This document shows, in pieces, positions 1 through 10,385 of a DNA stretch of 64,000 nt. Numbering within the stretch: position 1 is the stretch's first letter; every line of letters begins with the position of its first letter. The notes beneath the pieces are model-generated. The model had not been told where the DNA came from and did no database searches. It saw only the letters and a program-made list of their open reading frames with translations. Where the stretch lies: NCBI RefSeq assembly GCF_026151205.1, contig NC_087081.1, forward strand, positions 15,860,837 to 15,924,836, written 5' to 3'. The DNA is from Bolinopsis microptera. Lineage: Eukaryota; Ctenophora; Tentaculata; Lobata; Bolinopsidae. The translations under genes and the position numbers were made by a program.

Positions 1-936
1 CCTGCGCAGCGGGCTGAGGATAACAAAGTGTTGTCACACGGGGCAGTGCTGCAGAGAGCTACCACCAGCTCTGGTCAGGATACAATCGTCCTGGATACTG
101 ACTATGCAGATGATTTGGCTATCATGGACAACACCAAGGACGGTCTCCAGGAGACGACTGATCTTTTATGCAAGTATGCGGCTCAGGCTGGCCTCAGAAT
201 CAATGCGAAGAAAACAGAGGTTATGGCCATCGGCAAGAATACATCACAGAGGCCATATACTGAAGCATCAACAGTGGACATTACAGTAGGAGACACGGCT
301 ATCCAGCAAGTCAGCAACTTCACTTACCTTGGGTCGATTATATCAAGTGATGGGACTATTGACCGGGACTTGTCTGCACGGATCCAGAAAGCCTCAGGAG
401 CATTCAATCAGCTCGGTAATATTTGGAAGAATCGCAATATCCAAACTAACACCAAAATACGGATATATGTTGCAGCGAATCTAACAATATTACTTTATGG
501 AAGCGAAGTCTGGAACACTACTTCAAAGCAACTACATCGCTTCGAAGTTTTTCATCAAAACTGTTTGAGGAGAATCCTTCGAATTAAGTGGTTCCACCGG
601 ACGAGCAATGTTCAAGTGTTGGAGCGGGCAAGAATAAACCCGGTTATAACCTACATCAGTGCCAACCGTCTTCGCTGGTTTGGACATGTTTCTAGAATGC
701 CGGACACCAGGCTACCAAAGTATCTATTTGATTGGACACCTGCTCACGGCCGAAGATCACGTGGGCGGCCAAGAAAGAATTGGCGAACCTGTGTCCTAGA
801 AGACGCAGTAACATTCACAGGAGATCCAGACATTTTATTTGATAAGGTCCGAGAGTTGGCAGGAAACCGAAAGCACTGGAGAGATATGATACGACATAGG
901 CGGCAATTCCTTGGTGCAGGCCACTCGAATGATTGA
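1..936 (+). CDS. LINE reverse transcriptase, C-terminal part (5' end outside window)
   Basis: This is the C-terminal part of a non-LTR retrotransposon polymerase, which copies element RNA into DNA at the target site. The frame is open from base 1, so the protein continues upstream of the window. Numbering from the GTG codon at base 28, the catalytic box YADD lies at residues 26-29. It is followed by the typical 'KTEVMAIGK' stretch and the thumb region (LYGSEVW, LRRIL). The C-terminal part holds RLRWFGHVSRMPD and a basic GRRSRGRPRKNW segment. This arrangement is common in RTE/CR1-like LINEs of invertebrates; the exact clade is not decided here. No stop or frameshift interrupts the 311 visible codons, so the copy may be fairly young. 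The 3' tail contains short AAGT repeats (about 949-967), as expected for a LINE end. Confidence 0.93.
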   Translation, partial: PAQRAEDNKVLSHGAVLQRATTSSGQDTIVLDTDYADDLAIMDNTKDGLQETTDLLCKYAAQAGLRINAKKTEVMAIGKNTSQRPYTEASTVDITVGDTAIQQVSNFTYLGSIISSDGTIDRDLSARIQKASGAFNQLGNIWKNRNIQTNTKIRIYVAANLTILLYGSEVWNTTSKQLHRFEVFHQNCLRRILRIKWFHRTSNVQVLERARINPVITYISANRLRWFGHVSRMPDTRLPKYLFDWTPAHGRRSRGRPRKNWRTCVLEDAVTFTGDPDILFDKVRELAGNRKHWRDMIRHRRQFLGAGHSND

Positions 937-1365
937 GGAGACCTTATCAAGTATCAAGTAAGTAAGTTATCTATGTACCTCGATAAAATGTACATAGATA
1001 GGAGTATGTTTTATTTTTGATATTTAAAATTAAATTGCAATATTTTGCACCTCTAAGAGAAATAAAACTCAGTATTCAATGTAACTTTTTAAAACTATGG
1101 TCATTTAACAAACACAAAACAAATACATTTCTTTAAGACGATTATCATAAACATATGGTTTTTAAAGCTTCGGTTACTAAAAAGTATAGTATCAGTAATA
1201 GTATGTATAATAACAATAAGAATAAGTTAACATCGCTTTATAGCCGAAAAGAACTAACAACTACAAGTTAAAGATTCGGTTGAAGCCAATTTGATCTATA
1301 CAGATACTTTAAATACTTTACAATTATACTCTAAATACCAAAAAACTAATTCTGACGCTAATTCT
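937..1365. other. LINE 3' tail and AT-rich spacer
   Basis: After the LINE stop codon come AAGT-type repeats and an imperfect palindrome at about 966-1002 (TATCTATGTAC and its complement). The rest is AT-rich spacer in which I see no gene. Confidence 0.5.
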
Positions 1366-1477
1366 GGAGCTGATCGTCTTCTGATCGTCTTCTGGATCGT
1401 CTTCTAGAGCTGATCGTCTTCTGGAGCTGATCGTCTTCCAATCTTGCGCTGATCGTTGTCCTGGGAATCTTCACCGT
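1366..1477 (-). repeat. Decayed copies of the RRSA peptide repeat
   Basis: Downstream of the peptide-precursor stop codon the same nucleotide unit that encodes RRSAD (plus-strand AGCTGATCGTCTTC) recurs at about 1368, 1407 and 1425, with shortened versions between. These copies are out of frame or broken by stops. The precursor therefore seems once to have had more repeats, or the array expands and contracts by slippage. Confidence 0.6.
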
Positions 1478-1732
1478 TTACGGTGAATCTTCACCGTCGG
1501 CGTAATCCTGGGAATCAGCTGATCGTCTTCCCATAGATGGATCAGGCTGATCAGCTGATCGTCTTCCAAAATCAACAAATTCTTCACCGTTTTCCTCGGA
1601 ATCAGCTGATCGTCTTCTTAAAACTCTCGCGGGTTGAGTTGGCGTTATTCCATCAGGACCAAAACCCGGAGGCTGACACTGAATCAGAGCGATCAGTCCT
1701 AGCACTAGTAGAAAACAAAATACTTTCGTCAT
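1478..1732 (-). CDS. Candidate secreted peptide precursor with GRR amidation/cleavage sites
   Basis: This 84-residue ORF has the layout of a neuropeptide-type prepropeptide; no homologue is recognised. Residues 1-19 are a classical signal peptide (MTKVFCFLLVLGLIALIQC). Then follow a Pro-rich spacer (20-38), an RRR site (39-41), and three units starting SAD. Two units end in Gly-Arg-Arg (56-58 and 68-70), the usual signal for dibasic cleavage plus C-terminal amidation. Predicted products are SADSEENGEEFVDF-amide and SADQPDPSM-amide, with an acidic C-terminal peptide after residue 70. The acidic spacers are typical of such precursors. The ATG is the first in the frame; CCGCAG lies directly upstream of the CAATGACG context, so a 3' splice site or a plain leader are both possible. 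No TATA box is evident. It lies between transposons, and expression is unproven. An accidental ORF over a tandem repeat is the main alternative. Confidence 0.5.
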   Translation of the reverse strand: MTKVFCFLLVLGLIALIQCQPPGFGPDGITPTQPARVLRRRSADSEENGEEFVDFGRRSADQPDPSMGRRSADSQDYADGEDSP

Positions 1733-1799
1733 TGCTGCGGGTATGGTGTTTTTTTAAAAGATAAAGATAATAGGATACGAATATGGGGAGGGGGGCTCA

Positions 1800-1905
1800 T
1801 GTTTTTTGTCCGTTTTTGTCCGTGCGGTACCCTATATTTTCAAGACGGACAAAAAATAGGGCGGACAAAAACGGACAAAAACGAACAAAAAATTTGTTGA
1901 AATAA
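1800..1905. repeat. Inverted GTCCG/CGGAC repeat, shared with 6126-6170
   Basis: TTTTTGTCCGTTTTTGTCCG on the left is mirrored by CGGACAAAAACGGACAAAAA on the right. The core GTGCGGTACCCTAT is found inverted at 6134-6147, so this is a fragment of the same small fold-back element. Confidence 0.6.
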
Positions 1906-2000
1906 CATTTAAATACTTCTTTTCTACACCGATTAGACTCATGCTTATCAGTTATCAGTATTTTTAACATTCAGTCGATAAATCACTGTCATGTTCGTAT

Positions 2001-2822
2001 TACCTTAAGGACGACAAATTTAGTCTACCATAAATTTAGTCAAAGTTTTGACTAAATTTTTCGGCGACTAATTTTAAAGGAGACCAAAATTTCAGTAGGC
2101 ATATTAGCATATTGATATATGACATAAATATTATTGAGCTTACATTGTCTATAATTAATATAATGACATCACCGTCCCTACTGCTGAACTACTTTGTTGG
2201 GAGGAAAGACAATTGCGAAACTACGAAGCACAAAATTGTACCAAAGTCCTATTGCACTTAGAGCTCTTCTTGGACATTACATTGGACATTACATTTTTAA
2301 TCGATCCATCCCAATATGTTCTGTTGAATCGGCTGAAGGATCATAGCGACATAAACTACGTCGTACCGACAGAAATGGTAAAGTCGAAATAGGGTGAAAA
2401 ATAAACCGAACAGCGTACTGAAGAACTTAGTGGTACAGAGTCACAGACTCTTGATCTGGTGTTATTGAAATTCCTGAGTAATGCATTGCAGCTTAATCTG
2501 TAATGCTCAGACGGGTCATTACCGAATTGATAAATAGCATTTTATTTTACAAATTATTTGTTTTATTTATTTATTGCAACGAATCATTTCATCAATATGC
2601 CTAACGTTAAACTATAAAGTCTGACTTTATATGCGAAATCGGGGGGAAAACTAGCTAAATAATGGAAAAATCGAATGAACGGAATGGAAAATGGTTTCGA
2701 AAAGTCGAAAAATGTGACCATAATTGTTGTAGACTAAAAATTTGCGAAATTTGTGACTAAAATTATGGTAACCAAATTTATTGTGAACCAAATTTGTTGG
2801 TCCTATCCTAACTCCTAAGGTA
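2001..2822. mobile_element. Putative DNA element with TACCTTA ends
   Basis: The ends are imperfect inverted repeats (TACCTTAAGGAC on the left, TAAGGTA on the right). Both are followed inward by related AT-rich motifs around GACAAATTTAGT and ACCAAATTTGTT. No ORF is present, so it would be non-autonomous. The TACCTTA termini resemble those of the elements at 26895-27774 and 30501-31302, but the interior differs. No clear target-site duplication is seen. Confidence 0.4.
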
Positions 2823-3176
2823 TATTGATTCTTGGTTGAAGTACAATTCTTTATTCCAACTGCAAGTCATGAAATGGAGGCAGATATATGCATCCTTGAT
2901 TAACATTGCTGACTATTAATGATACTCTCCGAAATTCTTTACTGTAAATGTAATGGACCGTTGACATTTTGCTTGAGCCTTTTTGGTAATTTTAGACCCT
3001 GTTCCTCTCATTCTGAAGCTTGTTAAGTTTGATTTATTCATGAGCTAAAACCGTTGACCGTTACATCAACCAATAAAATACGTTTCTTCTGTAATTGCGC
3101 CAGTGAATGAGTAAATTTGATATACTGATAGTGATACATATTATGTTCCCTAACGATTTTTATTCAATTGCATCGA

Positions 3177-3257
3177 TTCGTATTGTATTGTATCGAATTG
3201 TATTGGATTGTATCGAATTGTATCGATTTGTATTGGATTGTATCGAATTGTATCAAC
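3177..3257 (+). repeat. Minisatellite, TATTGGATTGTATCGAATTG-like units
   Basis: Alternating GTATTGGATT and GTATCGAATT half-units repeat about four times. Short ORFs over it on both strands are artefacts of the repeat. Confidence 0.8.
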
Positions 3258-3960
3258 CCTGTGGTTATTATCAAAGTGTATATTATGATCTCTGGCAAGG
3301 ACAAAATAATTATTTAATAACGTCAAAAACATTATCAAGGAGAGCAAACTAGCACTGAGGGGTTGATCATCAAGAAGATATATATATACGGTCTATGGAA
3401 GACTGTTGTTCTTAAGGTTAACAACTGTTGGTATTTCAGGAATTGGTCATATCATTGTTTGTCCATTAGCTGGTATGAAGAATGTTTTGAGCAGGTATGT
3501 TTGTGTAAAACTGCTGTCCTCAAGTCTCCTCTGATCTGCAACTATTTAACAAGTGCCAGTTGAAACAATAGAAGATGTTGCCAATAAATCTACAGAGTAT
3601 CGATTGAGATTCACAAACAAAGGGGAACAAAAAGTTCCAATCACATACCACAAACTGTTACTCGAGGGTTGCTTTAACCAGTAGTATGTTGTAACCGCAG
3701 GACAACTATTGTACTATACACTGTGTGTTTTGCTTACCCCGACGCCACTTTCAGGATCTCTGTTCATGTTATACGGTATAAATATTGATTAAGATATAAA
3801 AACTAAAAGTAGAAGGATTTATTCATTGAATTTAAGTACTAATTATACTTAAATTAATTTAAAAAAGACTCTACATTATAACTCTGAATTGGTTCTATGA
3901 CTATAGTGCAGTAATTAGAATATATAAATTCAATTTCCATATCTACTATACATACAATTT

Positions 3961-4060
3961 ACTGGGCCGCGCTCAGCCTGTCATTCCGCCTAATCTCATT
4001 CCGCCTAATCTCTATGATTATGAACATAAATATAATAGCCTGAGGTCCCCAGGTGACATG
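3961..4060 (+). repeat. Dispersed repeat with CTGTCATTCCGCC core
   Basis: The unit runs from ACTGGGCCGCGCTCAGCC through CTGTCATTCCGCC to the small hairpin CCTGAGGTCCCCAGG. Related copies lie at 10303-10385, 12603-12650, 13834-13975, 23731-23850 (reverse) and 26284-26360. The class is unknown. The copy here starts the 1.75 kb insertion in the left arm of the 3389-7576 inverted repeat. Confidence 0.65.
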
Positions 4061-4678
4061 CTATAGGCATAGCTATATGTAAGAAGCAGTTCTTACTATG
4101 TAAACTCTGAGCTCACCCTCTATTCGATCGGACGCTATATCAGTTGTCACGCAGTTTGCCATGATTGGCTCATAATTAACACGTGACACTGACACACTGT
4201 TACTATGGTTACCAAATTCGTGGAGACGTCCAGACTAAATTCTAAGCCGGTGATCTCTATTATAGTATCGATAATTGTTTTGTGTTTACCATTTCAGTTG
4301 TATTTACCATTTTCATTTCACTAGTTCAGTCGATAAATCTTGAAATGTAGGCCGAAATTTTACGTGTTATTCTATTGTGTTCCCGAAAGATATTTTGCCC
4401 TGTTTTTGTTTTGAAGCTGCCATTTAAATTGATGTTATGAATTTGATCTTTAACTTTCATATTATATTAAATGTTATTAAATGTTCATGATCAGACTGTG
4501 ATCTCGAGCTCTCTGGGTTACTACTTTTAAGTGTCCAGCCACTCAGTAGCTGCTACAGAAACTGTAGTAACTGGTTACCCGGGTAACCCTGGTTACCCAG
4601 GTAACTGACATGATAATGACAACTAACTTGGTAGTAGAGGGCTCTGTGGCGACTGGTGGTGCTTGTTCTGGTTCCATG
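4061..4678. other. Non-coding stretch; GGTTACC palindromes at 4573-4605
   Basis: No gene is seen. GGTTACCCGGGTAACC (perfect 16-mer palindrome) is followed immediately by CTGGTTACCCAGGTAAC, a second near-palindrome. Confidence 0.5.
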
Positions 4679-4889
4679 GAGGGAGAGGGGAGAGAGGTAG
4701 AGAAGTATGGAGGAAGAGTAGGAGAGAAAGAGAGGGAGAGGAGGAGAGAGGGAGATAAAGAGAGAGGAATAGAGGGAGAGAGGGACGTAAGGAGAGTGGG
4801 AGAAGGAGAAAGGAAGATAGGGAGAGAGTGAGAGAGGGATAGAGGGATAGAGGGAGAGAGGGAGAGAAGGGGAGAGGGAGAGAGGCCTA
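4679..4889. repeat. GA-rich purine tract (GGGAGAGA-type microsatellite)
   Basis: Imperfect GGGAGAGAGGGATAGA units produce spurious Ser/Leu/Pro-rich ORFs on the minus strand and Glu/Arg/Gly-rich ORFs on the plus strand. Confidence 0.9.
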
Positions 4890-5216
4890 TATTTTGATCG
4901 TTTACATTAAAATATGTACCTGAAACAATGAGCTGAAACATTGTTTGATAGCAGCCGGTTTTTCGTTCTATAGTCAGTCATTTTGGCCTGTTTTACATCT
5001 TAAACCAAAAGCAACATGATTTTTTCGTAACTTTTCTGAAATCTTGTACATTAATTTGCTGTGATTGTTGCAAACTGAAGCTTCGTGATAAACGCCCGCT
5101 GATTATCTCTCAATCGCGAGAATGCCCTTTTTGCTAAAGTTGGCATGACAACCAGATGATTTAACGCACAATGTAACCTGACACCAGGAGCTTATACTCC
5201 AAAAGATTACTGTAGA

Positions 5217-5260
5217 GAGTCAAGAGGGTCAAGGGAGTCAAGAGGGTCAAGGGAGTCAAA
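5217..5260 (+). repeat. Short tandem repeat GTCAAGAGGGTCAAGGGA
   Basis: Two and a half copies of an 18-bp unit. Confidence 0.8.
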
Positions 5261-5779
5261 TTTCATATATAAGGAAGCGATTTTGAGTTCAGAAGCGTCC
5301 AGTCGGGTTTGAGTTTGTATTGACTAATAGTTCTACTACTCCACCTGTTCTAAGATTGTTTGGCTCTTCCCTCGGGGAGAGACATAGTCTTAACTGGACA
5401 GCCTCTAGGAACAAATTTGTAGTAACTCTCCGGAAGGAGAGGCTTTGATCATGTGATAGTGTTGTACTTCTTCATTATAATAATTCATTAAACTTAACTA
5501 TGAGTCTCACTTGTCCAAACTTTGAATCATACTTAGAGACCGCCTGCACTAGCAGTCTCTGAACTTTTACAGTCCTTGGCGTATTACTTACTGAACTGGG
5601 GATTAACCTCTGAAGGTCCAAAGGGATCTTCTAGGCCACTCACTCTCAATTAAGTAACTAGTCATCTATCTGAACCAACTAAACCTTTGAGTAAATAGAC
5701 ATAGATTTCTAACGTTACATATATATAGCACATATATAGCAGATGCTCACTATAGCTCTTCATCTGAGTGCTCAGTTGT

Positions 5780-6047
5780 CAGTGGCGTAACGTTGCATTT
5801 TGGCGCCCCCGCCGAAAATGCGCCTCCTGTTGGCGCCCCCTCTCCTTTTGGCGCCCCTCCCTAAAATTGGACAAATTAGGTGATTTTGGAGGATACGCCG
5901 AAAAAATCTCTAAAAAAGTGTGTTTCTAGAGCAAAACGTGCAGTTTTGCTAGTAGTAGTACCTCAGTTAAGTTTTTCAAAATTTCCCCACATTCAAACGA
6001 CGATTTTGCGCACAGCGGGGTCAGCGGGGCCCTTCGTTACGCCACTG
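5780..6047. mobile_element. hAT-like MITE, ends CAGTGGCGTAACG
   Basis: The terminal inverted repeats CAGTGGCGTAACG (5780-5792) and CGTTACGCCACTG (6035-6047) match the CAGTGGCGTA-type ends common in hAT elements of animals. The interior is short, with several TGGCGCCCC blocks near the left end and no ORF. The 8-bp flanks do not match, so either the duplication has decayed or the ends are rearranged. Confidence 0.75.
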
Positions 6048-6057
6048 ACCGTGCTAC

Positions 6058-6213
6058 CCATTTCAGCAGATAGTCTGTTACAAATTGTGGAGACAATTTA
6101 AATCAAAAGTTACAATTTTGTCTTCAGAAAATAGGGTACCGCACGGACAAAAACGGACAAAAATTGTAACTTTTGATTTAAATTTTCTCCACAACAGGAT
6201 ATCTGCAGAAATG
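6058..6213. mobile_element. Fold-back MITE with ~60 bp arms
   Basis: The left arm CCATTTCAGCAGATAGTCTG... and right arm ...CTGCAGAAATGG are inverted copies. The inner parts (AATTTAAATCAAAAGTTAC) pair almost perfectly. The loop holds the GGTACCGCACGGACAAAAAC motif shared with 1800-1905. Confidence 0.7.
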
Positions 6214-6627
6214 GTTAATGACCATGGTCCTTTCTCAAAGTCAAACTTTAAATCCTCAGTTAGGTACAAAGAATAATCTACACATTTTTTAATAACATAA
6301 AAAGGGATGAAAATCACTTTATTGTTTATTTATGAAAAATATCGTGTAACAACTTTTCCATAGTAGTAGTACTGGAGAATAAAACTCTGTTAAACACAAA
6401 CATTCTTGAGCACATTTTGAGTCAGTAACAGTAACATGAAAATATGTTACAGACTCAAATATAATGCGTTTAAAAACATTTCAGTAACAATAAATTGTGT
6501 AAACAATAACACCAACAATAATTATAAATTGAACAAATTATTGACAAATGAAAGAACTGACATCATGAAATTTAATAAAATGTTTGGTAGATCAATATTC
6601 GCTTAATTACTATAGGCTAGGCAAGAA
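6214..6627. other. AT-rich stretch without recognisable gene
   Basis: I see nothing coding here. It lies between the fold-back MITE and the inner end of the inverted-repeat right arm. Confidence 0.5.
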
Positions 6628-7576
6628 CTCGATACTCAGATGAAGAGCTAGTGAGCATCTGCTTTATGTGCTATAGTATGTAGTAGATATGGAAATTGAA
6701 TTTGAATCAAAAGTCAAAATCCCAAAGTAACCAAGCAATGTCTTCTAATAACTGCACAGTGCACTATAGGACCAATTCAGAGTTATAAGGTCGAGTCTTT
6801 TTTAAATGAATTTAAGTATAAGTACTTAAATTCAATGAATAAATCCTTCTAGTTTTTATATCTTTTATCAATATTTATACCGTATAACAGAGACTGAAAG
6901 TGACAGTTGCGTCGGGGTAAGCAAAACACATAGTGTATAATACAAATACAATAGGTTACACTGTGTCCTGCGGTTACAACATACTACTGGTTAAAGCAAC
7001 CCTCGAGTAACAGTTTGTGGTATGTGAATTTATGTGATTGGAACTTGGCATCGCACTAATTGAACCGGACCATTAACCGGCTCCAACATCATGAGATCAC
7101 GTCAAACAGGAGTACAAAACAGTGACGATTAATATAATTGAGGATTTCAGTTGACTTAGAAATTGTTTTAAAGAGTCAGGGTAGAGTTCGCATGATAATT
7201 CAGAGGTCTTCGCCGATTATTTAGCAGTCCCTCGCTCGATCCACAGAGCTGCACCCTTTAGATCCGCACTATACTATGACTTTGATGGCAAAGCTGCAAA
7301 ATTTTACAGTTTTTTGTTCCCCTTTGTTTGTGAATCTCAATCGATACTCTGTAGATTTATTTGTTATTGGCAACATCTTCTATTGTTTCAACTGGCACTT
7401 GTTAAATAGTTGCAGATCAGAGGAGACTTGAGGACAGCAGTCTTACACAAACATACCTGCTCAAAACGTTCTTCATACCAGCTAATGGACAAACAATGAT
7501 ATGACAAATTCCTGAAATAACATTACCATTACCAACAGTTGTTAACTTTAAGAACAATAGTCTTCCATAGAGACCG

Positions 7577-8120
7577 TGGACGAGTCCAACTCGGCGCGTG
7601 TCTTGGTATGTTATAACCCTACAAGCAAACTACAGTGAAATATTTTTTTGGACTGCCTTATTTAATATAACTTGAACAGTGACAAACTTTAATCTGACTA
7701 ATATAAGCTCATTACGATCCTGTAAGAATTGTTAGATGGCCTCTAGTTGAACAATAAAACCCGTATTTGTCGTATGTACAAAACCTGTAAAACAAAATAC
7801 TTTATTACATAATAGAATAACTTTACCACCAAATTAAACCAATTCCAAATAAATACCTAATAACTAAACATTATAAATACTTACCGATTGGACGGTAGTG
7901 TGCTGCCAATGTTCCACTCCTCCCCAGTCCAATCGGTTATCCTTCTTTGCTTGTCATTGCTAGAAAAGGTAAACACGGTTAGAAGTATTCTGTCACGAAA
8001 GAGAGAGAAAGGTGTGAACAGTAATAACATTCCCCGGTTTTCCTTTTCCAGCAATGCTAGCCCCAATTTCTCTCAAGATTGCACTATTAAATTACACAAA
8101 AATACGCTCGAAGATCCTGT
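7577..8120. other. Repeat fragment and small hairpin
   Basis: 7578-7624 is a fragment of the dispersed GACGAGTCCAACTCGGCGCG repeat. ACCGATTGGAC (7883-7893) pairs with GTCCAATCGGT (7927-7937). No credible gene. Confidence 0.5.
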
Positions 8121-8745
8121 CTGAGCTACAGCTGTCGTCAGATTATCACCCGCAGTGACCTATCTGGACGAATCCATTAAATAATTAAAATACAGTCAAC
8201 AACCCCGTTTGAGTTATAGCTGTCTTCAGATTATCACCCGCAGTGACCTATCTGGACGGATCCATTAAATAATTAAAATACAGTCAACAACCCCGTTTGA
8301 GTTATAGCTGCATCTTCAGATTATCACCCGCAGTGACCTATCTGGACGAATCCATTAAATAATTAAATACAGTCAACAACCCTGTTGGAGCTACAGCTGT
8401 CTTCAGATTATCACCCGCAGTGACCTATCTGGACGAATCTATCAAACAATAAACTTGTACCCACAAATACGCTCAACAACCCTGTTGGAGCTACAGCTGT
8501 CTTCAGATTATCACCCGCAGTGACCTATCTGGACAAATCTACCAAACAATAAACTTGTACCCACAAATACGCTCAACAAACCCCGTTGGAGCTGCAGCTG
8601 TCTTTAGATTATCACCCGCAGTGACCTATCAAGACGAAACTGCCGAATATTAAAATCGTCCCTGTATTTTCGCTCAACAACCCCGTTGGAGCAGATGTCT
8701 TCAGATTATCACCTTGAGTGACCTATCGAGACGAAATTGTTCAGA
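8121..8745 (+). repeat. Satellite array, seven ~90-100 bp units
   Basis: The core GATTATCACCCGCAGTGACC begins at 8141, 8229, 8319, 8406, 8506, 8607 and 8704 (the last is degenerate). Unit length is 87-90 bp in the first copies and 97-101 bp in the later ones, because the AT-rich part between cores differs. No ORF spans the units. Confidence 0.92.
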
Positions 8746-9322
8746 ACTTATTACAGAGAAAAACATAACGTCATATTAAAATTTCTTCAAAACCCCGCTA
8801 AAATATAAATGCCACGCGCACGCGCGCATTTTCAAATGCTAACACTATAAGTACTTTCTACACCTACGAGCTCAAAATTACTAGCAACACAGAAATTCCT
8901 TTGTTCTAAAAAAAACTCACCGAGAGGTTATAATATCTAGCTCAAAAACTAAAAGCGTCCCCATGAAACGAGTAAATAATTGAGATAAATACTAAAAGAA
9001 CAACTCGGCAAAGTAGATTAGCTCCCTAAATTAGCTACAAACATATTATATACGCAGATATATTATTATGTTTACCTGGGACCACATTCTTTTGCAAATT
9101 AAAATGATATATACAAACTTAAAATAAAAACTGACGAGACGAAATAATATATACTCCTGACATTGCTCAGCAATTAACTCGTAAAAAACGACTAAAACAC
9201 GATTCTACGAATCATGGAACTGAATTTACATACTGAATATTACTCTTATTTCTTATAAACAGACATAATTGATCTTATAATAAATATTCGACTCATTTCT
9301 ATATTTATTATCATAGAATCCG
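8746..9322. other. AT-rich spacer
   Basis: No gene, RNA or clear element boundary is seen. Confidence 0.4.
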
Positions 9323-9461
9323 TTGTCATACGTTGTATGACCCGCCGCGCACGAAGTGCGCGGCTCCCCCTGTAGCGTCGAAGACGCTACATAGTGAAGA
9401 CGCTACTATAGTGAAGACGCTACTATAGTGAAGCGACCGTGGGGGTCACCACGTGATACAA
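9323..9461 (+). mobile_element. 139-bp MITE with 8-bp target-site duplication
   Basis: It starts TTGTCATACGTTGTATGAC and ends GGTCACCACGTGATACAA. The flanks are AGAATCCG (9315-9322) and AGAATCCG (9462-9469), a perfect 8-bp duplication. The interior has a hairpin CCGCGCACGAAGTGCGCGG and repeated GAAGACGCTAC. Relatives lie at 26716-26816, 28215-28327 and, rearranged, at 11969-12093. The 8-bp duplication suggests mobilisation by a hAT-type transposase (inference). Confidence 0.88.
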
Positions 9462-9657
9462 AGAATCCGACAATAAAATGCGATAAAAACTTAAAACACG
9501 ACACATAACAAATTACAAAACATAAAGCTGAATAAACTCACAATTCCTAAAATAGAAACAAACTTCAAAATATTCAATATTTTAGGAGTTATCGGCATTT
9601 CAAGCAATACATTTCCTATTTTTCGTCCTTTTTACACTCTTGCAATGCACAAGTTGG
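9462..9657. other. AT-rich spacer between two MITEs
   Basis: Nothing coding is seen. Confidence 0.4.
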
Positions 9658-10050
9658 CGCTCCTACTAAATCGCTCGCCCAAATTTTAAGAAAATTCTTG
9701 TGAAAAGGCCCTTTGGGCATGAAAGTTACTTATATCGGTGTATTTTTGGATGCTGATTCCGATGCACCCCCCATGACGTAGGGTTAAAATGTTTCCCTGG
9801 AGAGTTATGGGCAAAAAACCGTTTTGGTCACGTGACAGGCTAGTAAAATACGAATTCGATTGTTTAGGGCCCGGCCGCCGGCCGGGTTAGGGTTAGGGCC
9901 GGTTGTGGTAAGGGTTATGGTTAGCTTCGGGGTTATGGTTAGGGTTAGGGTTGGGATTAGGGTTTATGTAAAACGTCGTTTTGTACGGCTGCAAAACCAT
10001 AAAAAACGAAAGTCACGTGAAATTTTTGGGCGAGCGAATTAGTAAGAGCC
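9658..10050 (+). mobile_element. 393-bp MULE-like non-autonomous element carrying TTAGGG repeats
   Basis: The inverted ends are CGCTCCTACTAAATCGCTCG (left) and the complement of GGCTCTTACTAATTCGCTCG (right). A perfect 9-bp duplication ACAAGTTGG flanks it (9649-9657 and 10051-10059). Nine base pairs is the usual MULE duplication length. The interior (about 9887-9966) holds degenerate vertebrate-type telomere repeats (GGTTAGGGTTAGGG). The short ORF over them is an artefact. Confidence 0.8.
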
Positions 10051-10119
10051 ACAAGTTGGAGGACTTCGACGCGCCGCGCCGCGCAAACTACGCCGCGTAA
10101 ACTACGACGAGTAGTTTAA

Positions 10120-10152
10120 AGATCGTTGCTCTGCGAAGCAGAGCAACGATCT
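10120..10152. repeat. Perfect hairpin, 15-bp arms, 3-nt loop
   Basis: AGATCGTTGCTCTGC (10120-10134), loop GAA, then its exact complement (10138-10152). There is no T-run, so it is not a terminator-like signal. It is probably an element end. Confidence 0.85.
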
Positions 10153-10302
10153 GGAAAGGTTGACAACGTCAATCAATGCACAAAAAGCTCATATATACAG
10201 CTCGACGTTATCGTGCTACTGCATGCTACACGGTGAATTTTCGTTATTCACAGTTAGAGGCAACTCATGGCGCTTATTACATTAACATAAACTACTGCAG
10301 TT

Positions 10303-10385
10303 ACTGGGCCGAGCTCAGCCTGTAATTCCGCCTAATCTCTATGTTTATGAACATAATATGTAATAGCCTGAGGTCCCCAGGTAAG
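10303..10385 (+). repeat. Copy of the CTGTCATTCCGCC dispersed repeat
   Basis: It has the same order as at 3961-4060, from ACTGGGCCGAGCTCAGCC to CCTGAGGTCCCCAGGT. Confidence 0.7.

Larger units (their letters stand above)
3389..7576. repeat. Large interrupted inverted repeat (left 3389-3955 plus 5700-5776; right 6628-7576)
   Basis: The sequence from CGGTCTATGGAAGACTG (3389) inward is found in reverse complement ending at 7576. The left arm is split at about 3956 by a 1.75 kb insertion and resumes at about 5700. The right arm carries its own insertion at about 7048-7311 relative to the left. Shared stretches include the blocks at 3570-3640 and 7320-7390. This is a decayed palindromic element hit by later insertions. 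No coding region is evident in the arms. Confidence 0.7.

Noticed and set aside
1630-1680. PPGFGP in the precursor as a bradykinin-like peptide
   Set aside because: Six shared residues in a Pro/Gly-rich spacer, with no dibasic site directly before it; too weak.
4543-4941. 132-codon Ser/Leu/Pro ORF on the minus strand
   Set aside because: It lies over a GA-rich purine tract.
8121-8745. CRISPR-like array
   Set aside because: Both the core and the linkers repeat, units are about 90-100 bp, and the setting is a eukaryotic genome; it is a satellite.
9887-9966. True chromosome end or telomere fusion
   Set aside because: The TTAGGG tract is short, degenerate and enclosed by transposon ends with a 9-bp duplication.
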